A stretch of DNA of 64,000 nt from Monomorium pharaonis (Eukaryota > Arthropoda > Insecta > Hymenoptera > Formicidae), in NCBI RefSeq assembly GCF_013373865.1, contig NC_050467.1, positions 30,604,890 through 30,668,889 of the forward strand, read 5' to 3'. A program made the translations under genes and the position numbers. Each line of letters starts with the position of its first letter. The first letter of the stretch is position 1. Positions 20,397 through 30,596 of the stretch are shown piece by piece. The notes beneath the pieces are model-generated. The model was not told the origin of the DNA and ran no database searches. It was given only the letters and a program-made list of their open reading frames with translations.

Positions 20397-21250
20397 TTCT
20401 TAATGAATGTGTTTATAAATTGTTTTAAATAGTAATAAACATATATTTTTTCTTCGTTATTTACAGATGTCTACACTACTTCAGTTCCGATAAAAAATTA
20501 CAATTGCACAATGTGGACTGCCAAAAGTTGAATGATTGTGCTGCCGAAATATCAGATGAAAAAAATAAGTGGCTGAGCTTCCGCAACTTACACAATAAGA
20601 AACGAGTGCCCTTCGTCGTATACGCCGATCTCGAATGTGTGCTGCGGAAGATGCAACCTGACACGGAGCCGATGACATACATCTACCAACAACACGAGGT
20701 ATTTAGCATAGCGTATTATGTGCGATGCTCATACGATAATGCGTTATCCGTGTTTCGTTTTCGTCGCGATAAAGATTCTGTCACGTGATTCGCTAAGCAA
20801 CTCGAAGAATTAGAACATAACGTTAAGATTCGTTTAGGCACTAAAGTACCCATGATAACTTTAACGAAAGAACAATTAGAGGCATACCGTAGCGCGACGC
20901 ATTGTCATATCTGCGAAAAACCGTTCGCGGATGATAAGCGGGTGGGCGATCATTGCCATCTGCGGTCGGTCCCGCGCATTCTTCTTGTTTTATCGAAATG
21001 TGTTGTACACAACGGTAGTCTTCCATAATTTATCCGAATACAATTCACATTTTATTATCAAGGAAATAGCCACAGCGTTCAAAGGGAAAATTGATTTAAT
21101 ACCAATCACGAAAGAAAAGTATATTTTTTTTACAAAGCATATCATAAGTACTGCCGATAACACGCACATAATCACATAAAGTTACGATTTATAGATTTAT
21201 ATAAATTTTTTAATACTAGTCTTGAAAAATTAGTATCATTTTTGGGTAAA

Positions 21251-21256
21251 AAAAAC
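21251..21256. repeat. Target-site duplication of the inner Polinton, left copy
   Basis: AAAAAC immediately before the left end; the same six bases follow the right end at 37702-37707. Six bp is the known Polinton target size. In the intact inner polymerase gene the same codons are uninterrupted, which confirms the empty-site sequence. Confidence 0.92.
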
Positions 21257-21560
21257 AGTAGTTAATACTATGACAGTTCTAACTACGGGGCTCCGAGGGG
21301 GGTGCGGGTGTGCGGGGGGTACCGGTAGGCGCGGGGGTATGACGTCACGCGGGGAGGAGGATCTCGCGGTGCGGAAATTGCTGACGCGGTATTTTCGGGT
21401 CCGCGACCCGGGAGCGGGAGAGGGGTGTGCGGGGGGTACCGGTAGGCGCGGGGGTATGACGTCACGCGGGGAGGAGGATCTCGCGGTGCGGAAATTGCTG
21501 ACGCGGTATTTTCGGGTCCGCGACCCGGAGCGGGAGAGGGGGAATCGGGGTCCGCGACCG
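21257..21560 (+). repeat. Left terminal inverted repeat of the inner Polinton
   Basis: 304 bp, matching the reverse complement of 37398-37701 with a single difference seen (GGGGG versus GGGGA before TATGACGTC in the second unit). Contains two direct copies of a 117-bp GC-rich unit (GTGTGCGGGGGGTACCGGTA ...). Starts with AG as is typical of Polintons. Confidence 0.93.
21340..21347. promoter_or_regulatory. CRE-like palindromes in the inner left end (21340 and 21457)
   Basis: TGACGTCA occurs at 21340-21347 and 21457-21464, once per 117-bp unit, in the context GGTATGACGTCACGCGG. The right end has the mirrored pair at 37494-37501 and 37611-37618. This is the ATF/CREB consensus; use as promoter is inferred. 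Confidence 0.5.
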
Positions 21561-21584
21561 CCGCCGCCGCCGCCGCCGCCGCCG

Positions 21585-21630
<46 letters not shown>

Positions 21631-21636
21631 TGTTGT
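21557..21636. repeat. (CCG)n triplet array, left
   Basis: About 25 CCG/GCC triplets with two interruptions, at the inner edge of the left inverted repeat. The mirrored, longer array lies at 37284-37397. Long open frames of poly-Ala, poly-Pro or poly-Arg through it are not genes. 21637-21917 is a CT-rich stretch and AT-rich sequence with no gene. Confidence 0.9.
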
Positions 21637-21917
21637 AGCAGCCATCGCCGCGGTGCTCGCTCTCTCCCTCTATTCCGAATCTGTCTCTCTCTCTCTCTAT
21701 CTCTCTCATCCGTACGCGATATTTCCAGCCATACAGTTTTATCATTCTCTCGCTCTTTCTCTTTCATTCGTTGCGTTCTTTCATATGCGGTTACATACAT
21801 GCGTTCCCACCCATCTTATCTATGTACCTCCTACTCGGTTCTGCGCACGCCATTATACCGCAAAGGAATAGGGAAGAGAGAAAATAGGTTATAATAATTA
21901 TTTATAATTTTTTTCAT

Positions 21918-22636
21918 TTATTCCTTTTGTAACGCGTCGTATACAATATTGTCTGATGCATAAACCATCAGTTCGCAATCTACAAGTGAAGTTTTTACAC
22001 ATATTTCATTTAACAATTTGACTGCATCACACTTGTTATGAATATTATTTCGCCGCAAACAGTTTACAAATTGATTATATCGTTCTTTTACTATATGCAT
22101 ATCATCCCATAACTTAAAATATGCATTATTGATAACATCTTCAAGATTTAGTAAAAATTGCACAGTCGATGGTTTCATGTACATAATTTTGTTATTTAAA
22201 GTGAATTTTATGATACTCTCGTTACGTATTTTAACGACTTCGATGAAAAGATCATTAATCCACAACGATGTAGCGGTTGTCGACTGCAGGAGTTGCTCGA
22301 TATCTGTCCGTTTCTCAATAATTATTACCCAGGTATCACGTGACAGCGATATCTCATTGCCCTTGTTGTCACCAAGAATCATCTCTACAAAAGGCTCAAG
22401 TCCCACACTGATTCCTATATCCAAATATTTATAGAATGTAGTCGTCAAAGCAAATCTCCTCCCCAGAATGCGTGGAGTATGACGCGGCTGCGATATTGTT
22501 CTGTAAAGAAAAAATGTTGCAAGATATAAAAAATAAAATCCAATTAAATATGTAACAAAATTTGATTTAATTAATTTAAGAAATACTTACGGTTTATCGC
22601 ACGTTTCATTCTGCTGAATCGGAACGTAATAGTTCA
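21918..22636 (-). CDS. Two-exon conserved Polinton gene of unknown function (copy 1)
   Basis: Exon 1 is 22636-22590 (start codon ATGAACTATTACG, donor GTAAGT) and exon 2 is 22502-21918 (acceptor CTTTACAG); the frame is kept across the 87-bp intron. The product of about 210 aa contains GRRFALTTTFYKYLDIGISV near the exon 2 start. The outer Polinton has the homologue at 58502-59222 with the same intron position and SRRYALASTGYKYLEIGINV, so the splice model is supported by comparison. No catalytic motif recognised. It is transcribed outward toward the left inverted repeat. Confidence 0.7.
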
Positions 22637-22749
22637 TTTTCAGGGAAACTCCGACTTCTTTTGATTAACTAATGCAAGATTGGAACTTTACCGTCCGTAT
22701 TCCACTGATTAACTGATGTGATACCGTTGTCAGAACTCTTCTTATATTG

Positions 22750-23345
22750 CACACCCTTCACACATCTCAGTAGAGGGGACAATCACATATTTTTTCACAC
22801 ATCTCAGTAGAGGGGACAATCACTATTTCAAACTTTACACATTCAAGGATGACCAATGTTTCAGAGGTCAAGCGCCGATGTACGGCTGCTGCGGCAAATA
22901 TGTTTTAGGCACATACATTTGATACTTACTGATGAGATCATACGAAAATCACACATTCAAATAATGTGAATCTTTGAGAGGTCAAGCGCCGATGTACGGC
23001 TGCTGCGGCAAAATATGTTTTAGGCACATACATTTGATACTTACTGATGAGATCATACGAAAATCACACATTCAAATAATGTGAATCTTTGAGAGGTCAA
23101 GCGCCGATGTACGGCTGCTGTGGCAAAATATGTTTTAGGCACATACATTTGATACTTACTGATGAGATCATACGAAAATCGCACATTCAAATAATGCAAA
23201 TCTTGCAGAGGTCAAGCGCCGATGTACGGCTGCTGTAACAAAAATATGTTTTAGGCACGTACATAAATCATTTGATACTTTCTTGATGAGATCATTCAGA
23301 ATCGCACATTCAAATAATGCAAATCTTGCAGAGGTCAAGCACCGA
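22750..23345. repeat. 115-bp tandem repeats between divergent genes
   Basis: The block GTCAAGCGCCGATGTACGGC recurs at 22867, 22981, 23096 and 23211, with a diverged copy at 23334. Spacing is 114, 115, 115 and 123 bp. A shorter duplication (CACATCTCAGTAGAGGGGAC) precedes it at 22757-22823. It lies between a gene read to the left and one read to the right, so a shared promoter or a copying-related site is possible; nothing direct shows it. Confidence 0.85.
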
Positions 23346-23541
23346 TGTTAAGACAAAGAAAATAAAGAGTTATAAAAAATATATAAGCGGTCGGGAAGCG
23401 CATAATATCGCATTTGATGCGAAGTTTAAGATCCGAGTGCAAGTTGAAACCATCATCAATCCGGAGTAATAATTTAGTGCAATATGTGTTCAGTGTGCGC
23501 ACAGTAGAGACTTCTTAGTATAAAAACTAGATTATTATAAC

Positions 23542-24148
23542 ATGAATGACGATATCGTAGAAGATGCCATTTATGTCCTTAACAATAATGATGATTCCGA
23601 AAAACGAAAGGATGTGCAGAGAATATCACCAGTGCAATTTCTACGTGATCGAGAACTCGGTTTACGCGGAACGCATGAACGCACCATAATACAGGAAGTT
23701 TACATACACGACCAATTTGTTGATAACTGGCCTCATCATATGAAGCACAAATTATATAAAGAGATACTCAATTCGGTTGACACCGATGAAAATGAATATG
23801 ATATAGCAAAACAAATCGTAGAAAAGACTCAGGAATGCTGTTACCATCTCATTGAGATACCAGCAGGTGTTGGAAGGTATATCGAAGTGATAGCAATAAC
23901 GTCCCACTTTGCTTATAATACTTGTAGAGAAAATGCTGCGTACTTACCACGAATTTTCAAACCTTTTAAACAATGATGAGGATGAATACGTTCTGTCTGA
24001 GCAAGAGAAGGAGATATGTTTTTATATTCGGTGTGAAAGACAAAGCAAGCTAATGCAGTTTGAAATTCAAGACAAATTTCGATTCTGCATTAGGTGCTAC
24101 GAAACTATATGCGAGTGTCCTGTTGAAGATTGTATGGTGTTGTTTTAA
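23542..24148 (+). CDS. Unknown Polinton gene, two exons with a 61-nt intron
   Basis: Starts MNDDIVEDAIYVLNNNDD. Exon 1 (23542-23866) joins exon 2 (23928-24148) if 23867-23927 (GTGTTGGA...ATACTTGTAG) is removed; the join keeps frame and turns two overlapping ORFs into one of about 181 aa. Exon 1 carries charged sequence and ECCYHLIEIP; exon 2 ends in a cysteine-rich tail (FCIRCYETICECPVEDC) that could bind zinc. The polymerase gene starts about 28 nt downstream. No counterpart survives in the outer element, where this part is lost. Function unknown. Confidence 0.55.
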
Positions 24149-24176
24149 AACAGTGATAAAAGACAACAGTGATAAA

Positions 24177-27100
24177 AATGGAGAATAATTTCGAGCAAGT
24201 GGAACGCGAACTGTTGGAGCAAGCAAATGGAGTCACTACTTTGGGCGAGTGTTTTATGTGGTTGCAGCGATGCGATGAGATTATACAACAGCTTGAGGAA
24301 CATAGCCGCATAAAGCGTCCTCGGTTTGCCGTCGGACAAAGGCAATCGTTGGTGGCGAGGATCGCGCGACTCGAAGGTGAAAAGACACAATTACAAAGAC
24401 GTTTCGTGCATGTAGGTGGTAATTACGCGAGCACTAGTAATAACGCGAACAAACTTATGTGGCGAAAGATAGATACAGCGTTCGAGAATCGCATTCAGAC
24501 AGGTGCAGTGATAAATACAAACTATATTGAACCGCGAACGTTTTTAGAAGACGCAGGCGGTATAGTGCTCGAGCGAGTGCGGGACGCTCTAGAGGAACAC
24601 AACAGTGTAAAAGTGAATACAGCATTCAACGGCGTGTTTGTAACGGGTGATAAACGTGCCAACAAAAGTATAAACACTAAAAATTGTGAACTATTCCAAA
24701 CGTCGGACTTGGACGAGTGGTACGAGCGACGCGTTATCGAACCCACATTAGCATCACTTGAAGAGTTTCAAGAACGAGATAGCGGGTGGGCGCTATTGCG
24801 AATTCTCAATTTGATTCTAAATATAAATAAGTACAATCCTCTACACGCGGGGTGTTACGTGACATTACCGCGAGAAATAATGATGAAGCGTGCAGTAGTG
24901 AACGTTAATTCAAAGGACAATGCATGCTTCGCGTGGTCTACATCCTGCTGAAAGAAACACAGGATTGGAATCATCATATCCACATTATACAACAGTCCTA
25001 AAGTTTGATGACATTGCGTTTCCCGTTACAGTAAAGGACATTGGAAAATTTGAGAGTCTTAACAATATATCGATCAACGTCTATGGGATGAAAAAGGAAA
25101 TGGCAATGCTAAAGATTCTTCCGCTGCGGCTCTCCAATGACAAGAAAGAGAAGCATGTCAATTTATTATACGTACAAAATCCGCACGAAGACAGCGTGGG
25201 TCACTTTGTCTGGATAAAAAATCTGTCCCGCCTCATCAGCTCCCAACTGAGCAAACATGATGGAAAAAGATACATTTGCGATCGGTATGTATAATATGTT
25301 TAAAAAATTCACATGATCCAGCAAAAAAATTAATTAAAATTTTTTAAAATTATTTTTACAGGTGCTTACACTATTTTTCATCATGCGAGAGGTTGCAATC
25401 ACACACTGTAGACTGTCAGAGGATGAACGACTACGCTATCACATTGCCCGCTGAAGACGACAAGTGGTTAAATTTCCAGAATGTAAACCACAAGGAACGA
25501 GTGCCCTTTATCGTCTACGCGGACCTCGAGTGTGTGCTGCGGAAGACGCAACATGATACAGAGCAAGCGTCATACACATATCAACAACATGAGGTATTCA
25601 GCATCGGGTATTACGTGCGATGCTCATACGATGACACGTTATCCACGTACCGGTTTCGTCGCGATAAAGATTGCGTCGCATGGTTCACTAAACAACTTGA
25701 AGAATTAGCGTATAATGTTAAGACTCGTTTATCAACTAATATCCCTATGGAAACGTTATCAGAGGAACAATTGGAGGCATACCATAGCGCGACGCGGTGT
25801 CATATCTGCGATAAGCCATTCGCGTCGGATGATACGTGGGTGCGCGATCATTGTCATTTGACTGGTCGTTACCGCGGTCCTGCACATTCTCTCTGTAATT
25901 TAAATTATCGAAATGCATCATACATGCCTATTATTTTTCATAACTTATCTGGATACGATTCGCATTTCATTATTAAGGAAATAGCCACAGCGTTCAAAGG
26001 GAAGACTGACGTACTTCCCATCACGAAAGAAAAGTACATTTCTTTTACAAAACATGTCGTAGACACAGCCGATAAATTAGATCCACACAATTACATAAAA
26101 CTACGGTTCATAGATTCATATAAATTTTTAAATACTAGTCTCGAAAAATTGGCATCATTTCTAGGCAAAGAAAAATTAAAAATTGTACGTTCCGAATTTT
26201 TACACTTATCTGACGAGGATTTTGATTTATTGACACGAAAAGGTGTATTTCCGTATGAGTACGTTGACTGCGTGAACAAGCTGCAGGACACATGTTTACC
26301 GCCGCGCGAATCATTTTTCAGTTCCCTGACCTCTGATACTGTATCCGAGAGCAATTACATGCACGCTGAGAATGTCTGGAAGCGATTCTCCGTTCAAACG
26401 TTGGGTGAATACAGCGATCTATATTTGAAAACGGATGTGTTATTGTTAGCTGACATTTTTGAAAATTTTCGCGATAAATGCTTAGAAAGTTACGGTCTCG
26501 ATCCAGCACATTATTACACTCTCCCCGGATACACGTGGGACGCTATGTTAAAATATACAAAAATTACTTTCGAACTGCTTACTGACATTGACATGGTAAT
26601 GTTCATCGAACGCGGTATACGCGGCGGTCTCAGTCAATGTTCAGGCAGATATGCACAGGCTAACAACAAATACATGCAGACGTACGACTCATCGAAACCA
26701 TCCTCATATCTTATGTATTTTGACGTTAATAATTTGTATGGTTGGGCGATGTGTCAGCCGCTGCCATATGGGGAATTTCAATGGATCGAAGTCTCGAATT
26801 TTGACATAAATGCGATCGCTGCTGATTCACCAACGGGATACATTCTCGAAGTTGATCTCGAGTATCCCCGAGACCTTCACGACGAGCACGCTGACCTATC
26901 TTTCTGCCCAACACGCGATAAACCGCCAGGCAAGCGTGAATGTAAACTTCTCGCTACGCTGTATGATAAGGAACGTTACGTCATACATTACCGCAACCTG
27001 CAGCAGTGCATGCGTCACGGTCTTCGTATAGCAAAGATACACCGTATATTACAATTCGCACAATCTCCATGGCTCTGTAAATACATAGAGTTAAATACAC

Positions 27101-27933
27101 GATTCCGGACACTCGCCAAAAATGATTTCGAAAAAAACTTGTATAAATTAATGAATAATGCGGTGTTTGGTAAAACCATGGAGAATGTGCGCAATCATGT
27201 TGACGTTAAGTTGTTGACAAAATGGGTGGGACGGTATGGTGCGGAGACAATGATCGCGAAACCAAATTTTCATAGTCGGAGTGTTTTTGCAGAAAATTTA
27301 ATCGCCGTTGAACTTAGAAAACTCGAGGTGAAATTATATAAGCCGATTTATGTAGGCATGTGTATCCTAGATATTTCTAAGACGTGTCTATATGAATTTC
27401 ACCACGAGTACATGCTACCTCTGTATCGTGACAAATGTAGAGTCATGTATACCGACACCGACAGTCTCATATACCTCGTCGAGTGCGAGGATATTTACGA
27501 GACGATGAAACGTGATATTGCTAGGTTCGACACAAGCGATTATCCGGTCGACAACGCGTACGGTATGCCTCTCGAGAATAAAAAAGTTCCGGGCTTGATG
27601 AAAGATGAGAATAATGGCGTGATAATGACTGAGTTCGTTGGACTTAGAGCAAAGATGTATGCGTTAAAGGTAGATGGAAAGAAGGACACTAAAAAAGCGA
27701 AAGGTGTCAAGAATAATGTAGTAACGCGAACCATAACATTTGATGATTATACCCAGTGTTTGAGAGATGAGATCGAGATGACGCGTAGCCAATCATGTAT
27801 AAGATCCAAGCTACATAAAGTATATACGGTGTCCGAAACAAAAATCGCTCTAAGTCCATATGATGACAAGAGATACCTTATACCCGATTCAGTTGAAACG
27901 TTACCGTGGGGACATTATCGAATACCACTATAA
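24177..27933 (+). pseudogene. PolB: Inner Polinton protein-primed DNA polymerase B (one small deletion)
   Basis: Replicates the element by protein priming. Exon 1 runs from about 24177 (MENNFEQVERELLEQANG; an ATG at 24169 is also possible) to 25284, a 77-bp intron follows (GTATGT...TTTACAG), and exon 2 is 25362-27933. Seen: exonuclease motif FIVYADLECVL (about 25510), a Cys/His cluster CHICDKPF...DHCHLTGRYRG (25798-25900), motif A YFDVNNLYG (26716), motif B LYKLMNNAVFGK (27139) and motif C YTDTDSLIY (27448). A 14-nt deletion near 24938, compared with 19141-19170 of the outer copy, shifts the frame in the N-terminal region. All catalytic motifs are otherwise present. Exon 2 is one 846-aa frame. 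Confidence 0.9.
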
Positions 27934-28134
27934 TATCTTTAACATTATATAGCTTTTAAATTACATGCACATTAAAAATAATTATATATATATTTTTATG
28001 TTAAAAACATGTATTAATAAAAATGTATTAAGGAAAGGATGATAAAGAAATCTCACATAATTTAAAATTAATATAATAATGTATTTGTTAAATTGTACTT
28101 TTATGTGAATATAATAAAAACAATTTTTATTGGA

Positions 28135-29058
28135 TTAAATAACAGTGTCTTTATGTATCCATGAATTATGCGATCCATCGAATCCCAGCCACTTGACATA
28201 AATATCATCTCCTTTTCTGCGCAATATTTTTTCAACGAGATACACGTCAGGATTTGCAACACGCTGCAGCTCATATTCGTAAAATCCTCCAGCGATAGGT
28301 TTTCCAGAGGAATCTTCCAGTACATATGTCACAGGATTGGTACGCTGTACTTTAATAATTTTAAATATCTCCGTAGTCCAATTTGGTGTATAACCCTTCT
28401 CAAAAACAGTTTTGAATTTGCTGACACGCACCGAGTCACCGACTTTAAATCGCGCGGGTGCCGCAATTTTTATGTGACTATACACCGTGGTTAAGAGTTT
28501 TTTAGCGATTGCAGGCGTAACATCGATGGGTCGCATGCCAGTAGTTCGATGCTTTCGTGCATTGTACTCTGACATGAGATGTGGCAGCAAATTAATCCAT
28601 CTATAATTTCCATTGAGTGTAAATTGTTTCCACATGACGTTTTTTAATGTTCGGTTAAAGCGTTCGACAACTGATGCTTTCATTATAGAGTATGTAGAAT
28701 AATGATTGATATTATGTTTATTTAATAGTTTCTGCACGTTGGTATTATAAAATTCCTTTCCTTTGTCTGTTTGCAAATTTTTCGGACATCTGCCATCTTT
28801 CTGAATTATCTTTGCAATCGCAATAGCAACTTCGCTACCGCTCTTGGCCTTCAGCGGCACAGCCCATGCATGCTTGCTCAGCACGTCGATAACGGTGAGT
28901 ATGTAGTGATAACCTCGGTTAAATCGTGTGTAAGGACGCATCTCAACCACATCCGCCTGCCACAGGTCATCGTATCCGTGAACTATGACGCGTCTTCGAG
29001 AAAAATTTCTTCTCGCCGGAGCATGCAACTCCTCAACCAACAATTGTTTCTCAGACAT
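28135..29058 (-). CDS. INT: Polinton integrase with chromodomain
   Basis: 307 aa, retroviral-type integrase that inserts the element and makes the 6-bp duplication. The DDE triad is visible: D36 in DLWQADVVEM, D98 in LQTDKGKEFY and E132 in SVVERFNRTLK, 33 residues after D98. The C-terminus from about residue 270 is a chromodomain (VYLVEKILRRKGDDIYVKWL ... SHNSWIHKD), as in other Polinton integrases. The frame is intact. It converges with the polymerase gene (stop at 27933), leaving a 200-bp AT-rich spacer, and is first of a minus-strand block with 29109, 29486 and 30597. Confidence 0.95.
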   Translation of the reverse strand: MSEKQLLVEELHAPARRNFSRRRVIVHGYDDLWQADVVEMRPYTRFNRGYHYILTVIDVLSKHAWAVPLKAKSGSEVAIAIAKIIQKDGRCPKNLQTDKGKEFYNTNVQKLLNKHNINHYSTYSIMKASVVERFNRTLKNVMWKQFTLNGNYRWINLLPHLMSEYNARKHRTTGMRPIDVTPAIAKKLLTTVYSHIKIAAPARFKVGDSVRVSKFKTVFEKGYTPNWTTEIFKIIKVQRTNPVTYVLEDSSGKPIAGGFYEYELQRVANPDVYLVEKILRRKGDDIYVKWLGFDGSHNSWIHKDTVI

Positions 29059-29108
29059 GTTCAGAGTATGACATGTAAATGGTGCATATATTCAACGTAC
29101 TAACTTTT

Positions 29109-29450
29109 TTACTCTGCACGATGAGTTACTGCGTCGAGCTGTCTTTGAATCTCGTTTAGCGTATGAGCTGTAATTTCAACCTTACTTTGAAGTGTCTCAA
29201 TCTTCCTCTCGATTTCATCCTGTCGATCCTTTAAAATTTTCACAGTTTGTTGCACGTATCGTTTATTGGCTGCATCACTATCATCTACAGGTAACGCTAA
29301 ACGTCGAATCTTGCACGACTTTGCATCAAAATCGGTGACAACCATGCAAAGAGCGTTATCACGCATGTAATTTCTGACTAATCCGCTCCATTGATAATAT
29401 GGTTCCGCACCACCTCTTCCGAGTGATGTTCCAAACTTGTTGATTGACAT
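29109..29450 (-). CDS. Coiled-coil protein of the inner Polinton, unknown role
   Basis: 113 aa, starting MSINKFGTSLGRGGAEPYYQ. The first half looks folded (VVTDFDAKSCKIRRLALPVD). The second half, about residues 60-112, is a heptad-like helix (KILKDRQDEIERKIETLQSK), so oligomerisation is likely. It lies 50 nt upstream of the integrase on the same strand. A repeat-rich remnant occupies the same place in the outer element (49165-49411). A trimeric fibre-like capsid component is possible but not shown. Confidence 0.6.
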   Translation of the reverse strand: MSINKFGTSLGRGGAEPYYQWSGLVRNYMRDNALCMVVTDFDAKSCKIRRLALPVDDSDAANKRYVQQTVKILKDRQDEIERKIETLQSKVEITAHTLNEIQRQLDAVTHRAE

Positions 29451-29485
29451 TTCGATGTTGACTAAATGATTTGTTTCGCGCAGTT

Positions 29486-30550
29486 TTAATTTATAATAAA
29501 ACCAGCCTCGCGAAGTTCCTCGATAATTGATAGAATCTCGTTGTCGTGAGCATTGTGCCCTGCCTGGTGTGAGGCCTCGAGCAATCGAAGGCGATCCACA
29601 AGCTCGTTGGGATCATCCCAATGAACATAATCGATCTTGTTATTATTTAATGTAATAGCGCTTGATAAACCTTGTCCAACTTTTGCGTCTGTTACTAAGG
29701 GTGCAATTATATTTTTATATTTAGACCCTTTGTTACCCATTACTTGATTATGTGCAATATGTCCTCGTCTATATGCATTTGTCACCAATAGAATGTTTTT
29801 ATAATTTTGCAGGTCATTATTCGTGTACATGTTGGGCATTTTCATGAAAATTAATTCATACAGACCAGGCGTTCCCGTGTATATTTTACCATCTATAACT
29901 ATGTTATCATTCTTATGTATGTCGATGCGTTTATCGCCGAGCATCGTTCCAAAGTCGGTGAAGTAAACTCCGTAAACAGTATCTATAATGACTGGTTTTT
30001 TACCACTCAGAACAGCCCCCATATATTTTTGACCTAATGGACCATAGTGCATGTGCAACTTTTCACGTCCCTCTCGCGTTTCCAATTGTTGTCGAATAGA
30101 CGTCACAAGCGGTTCATTGGCTGCTATTTCAAAAACGTCTTCGACGGAAGGTACATGACTGTACGATAAATCACTATCATGTAGTATTTGCGATGTTTCA
30201 TTCAAATTAGTTGGTACAGTTTTTGATCGTCTCATTTTTTTAACAGGAGTAGAGGTCATTATAGAATTAAACGAAGCGTTTGATCGCTTTCGTTTGGGTT
30301 TTGGTTCTGCGTATTCGTCTTCCCCCGAGAAGAACGATTCATTCTTAATCGGATCTGATACATCACCAATAGTGTTTTCAACAATCTGTTTTAATGGTTC
30401 GACAATGGGCTTAAAGTGTCTCTCCAACGCCATTTCTTCTTGCACTTTACCCGCTTTCAAAGCGCGATATTTTTTACAAATTGAATCACTTGTTTTCGCA
30501 ATCTCTTTCACAATCTTCTCACGATCCATATTGTTATCTGTGTTATCCAT
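29486..30550 (-). CDS. Conserved 354-aa Polinton protein, function not recognised
   Basis: The N-terminal 65 residues are helical and charged; residues 65-130 are rich in Lys, Arg and Ser (EPKPKRKRSNAS, VKKMRRSKTV), like a nuclear targeting tail. The conserved C-terminal part includes LHMHYGPLGQKYMGAVLSG, DTVYGVYFTDFGTMLGDKRI, KIYTGTPGLYELIFMKMP and NKIDYVHWDDPNELVDRLRL. The last 100 residues are preserved in the outer element at 49482-49940 (TPGLYELIFKKIPADDIYTD), so it is a real gene under past selection. It sits between the coiled-coil gene and the ATPase on the minus strand. Confidence 0.7.
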   Translation of the reverse strand: MDNTDNNMDREKIVKEIAKTSDSICKKYRALKAGKVQEEMALERHFKPIVEPLKQIVENTIGDVSDPIKNESFFSGEDEYAEPKPKRKRSNASFNSIMTSTPVKKMRRSKTVPTNLNETSQILHDSDLSYSHVPSVEDVFEIAANEPLVTSIRQQLETREGREKLHMHYGPLGQKYMGAVLSGKKPVIIDTVYGVYFTDFGTMLGDKRIDIHKNDNIVIDGKIYTGTPGLYELIFMKMPNMYTNNDLQNYKNILLVTNAYRRGHIAHNQVMGNKGSKYKNIIAPLVTDAKVGQGLSSAITLNNNKIDYVHWDDPNELVDRLRLLEASHQAGHNAHDNEILSIIEELREAGFIIN

Positions 30551-30596
30551 GTTGAGAAACGCTACTTGGTCAACGTATCAAAAACAACTAACTGCT

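Larger units (their letters stand above)
18873..21256 (+). pseudogene. PolB: Outer Polinton DNA polymerase B, N-terminal half
   Basis: Homologous to the inner polymerase from LDEWYEWRVFEPTLASLEEF on. Exon 18873-19492 retains CFAWSVVAAL, a stretch lost in the inner copy. Intron 19493-20466 (GTAAGT...TTTACAG) is enlarged by a MITE; the inner copy's intron is 77 bp at the same place. Exon 20467 onward has the exonuclease motif VVYADLECVL, then a TGA at 20786-20788 where the inner copy has Trp, and a deletion around 20955-20990 in the cysteine/histidine region. The gene is cut at 21256 by the inner Polinton and resumes at 37708. The 5' part is missing, replaced at 18872 by the lone LTR. Confidence 0.85.

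Noticed and set aside
21283..21645. Poly-Pro, poly-Ala or poly-Arg proteins over the triplet arrays (also 37107-37710)
   Set aside because: Frames are created by (CCG)n/(CGG)n and the inverted repeats; the same text gives open frames in several phases.
22750..23345. CRISPR array
   Set aside because: Eukaryotic context, whole 115-bp units repeat without unique spacers, and there are no cas genes. The same applies to 35694-36005 and 61925-63510.
24145..24390. Minus-strand ORFs opposite the polymerase gene
   Set aside because: Shadows of the coding strand; the plus frame has family motifs and conservation in the outer copy.
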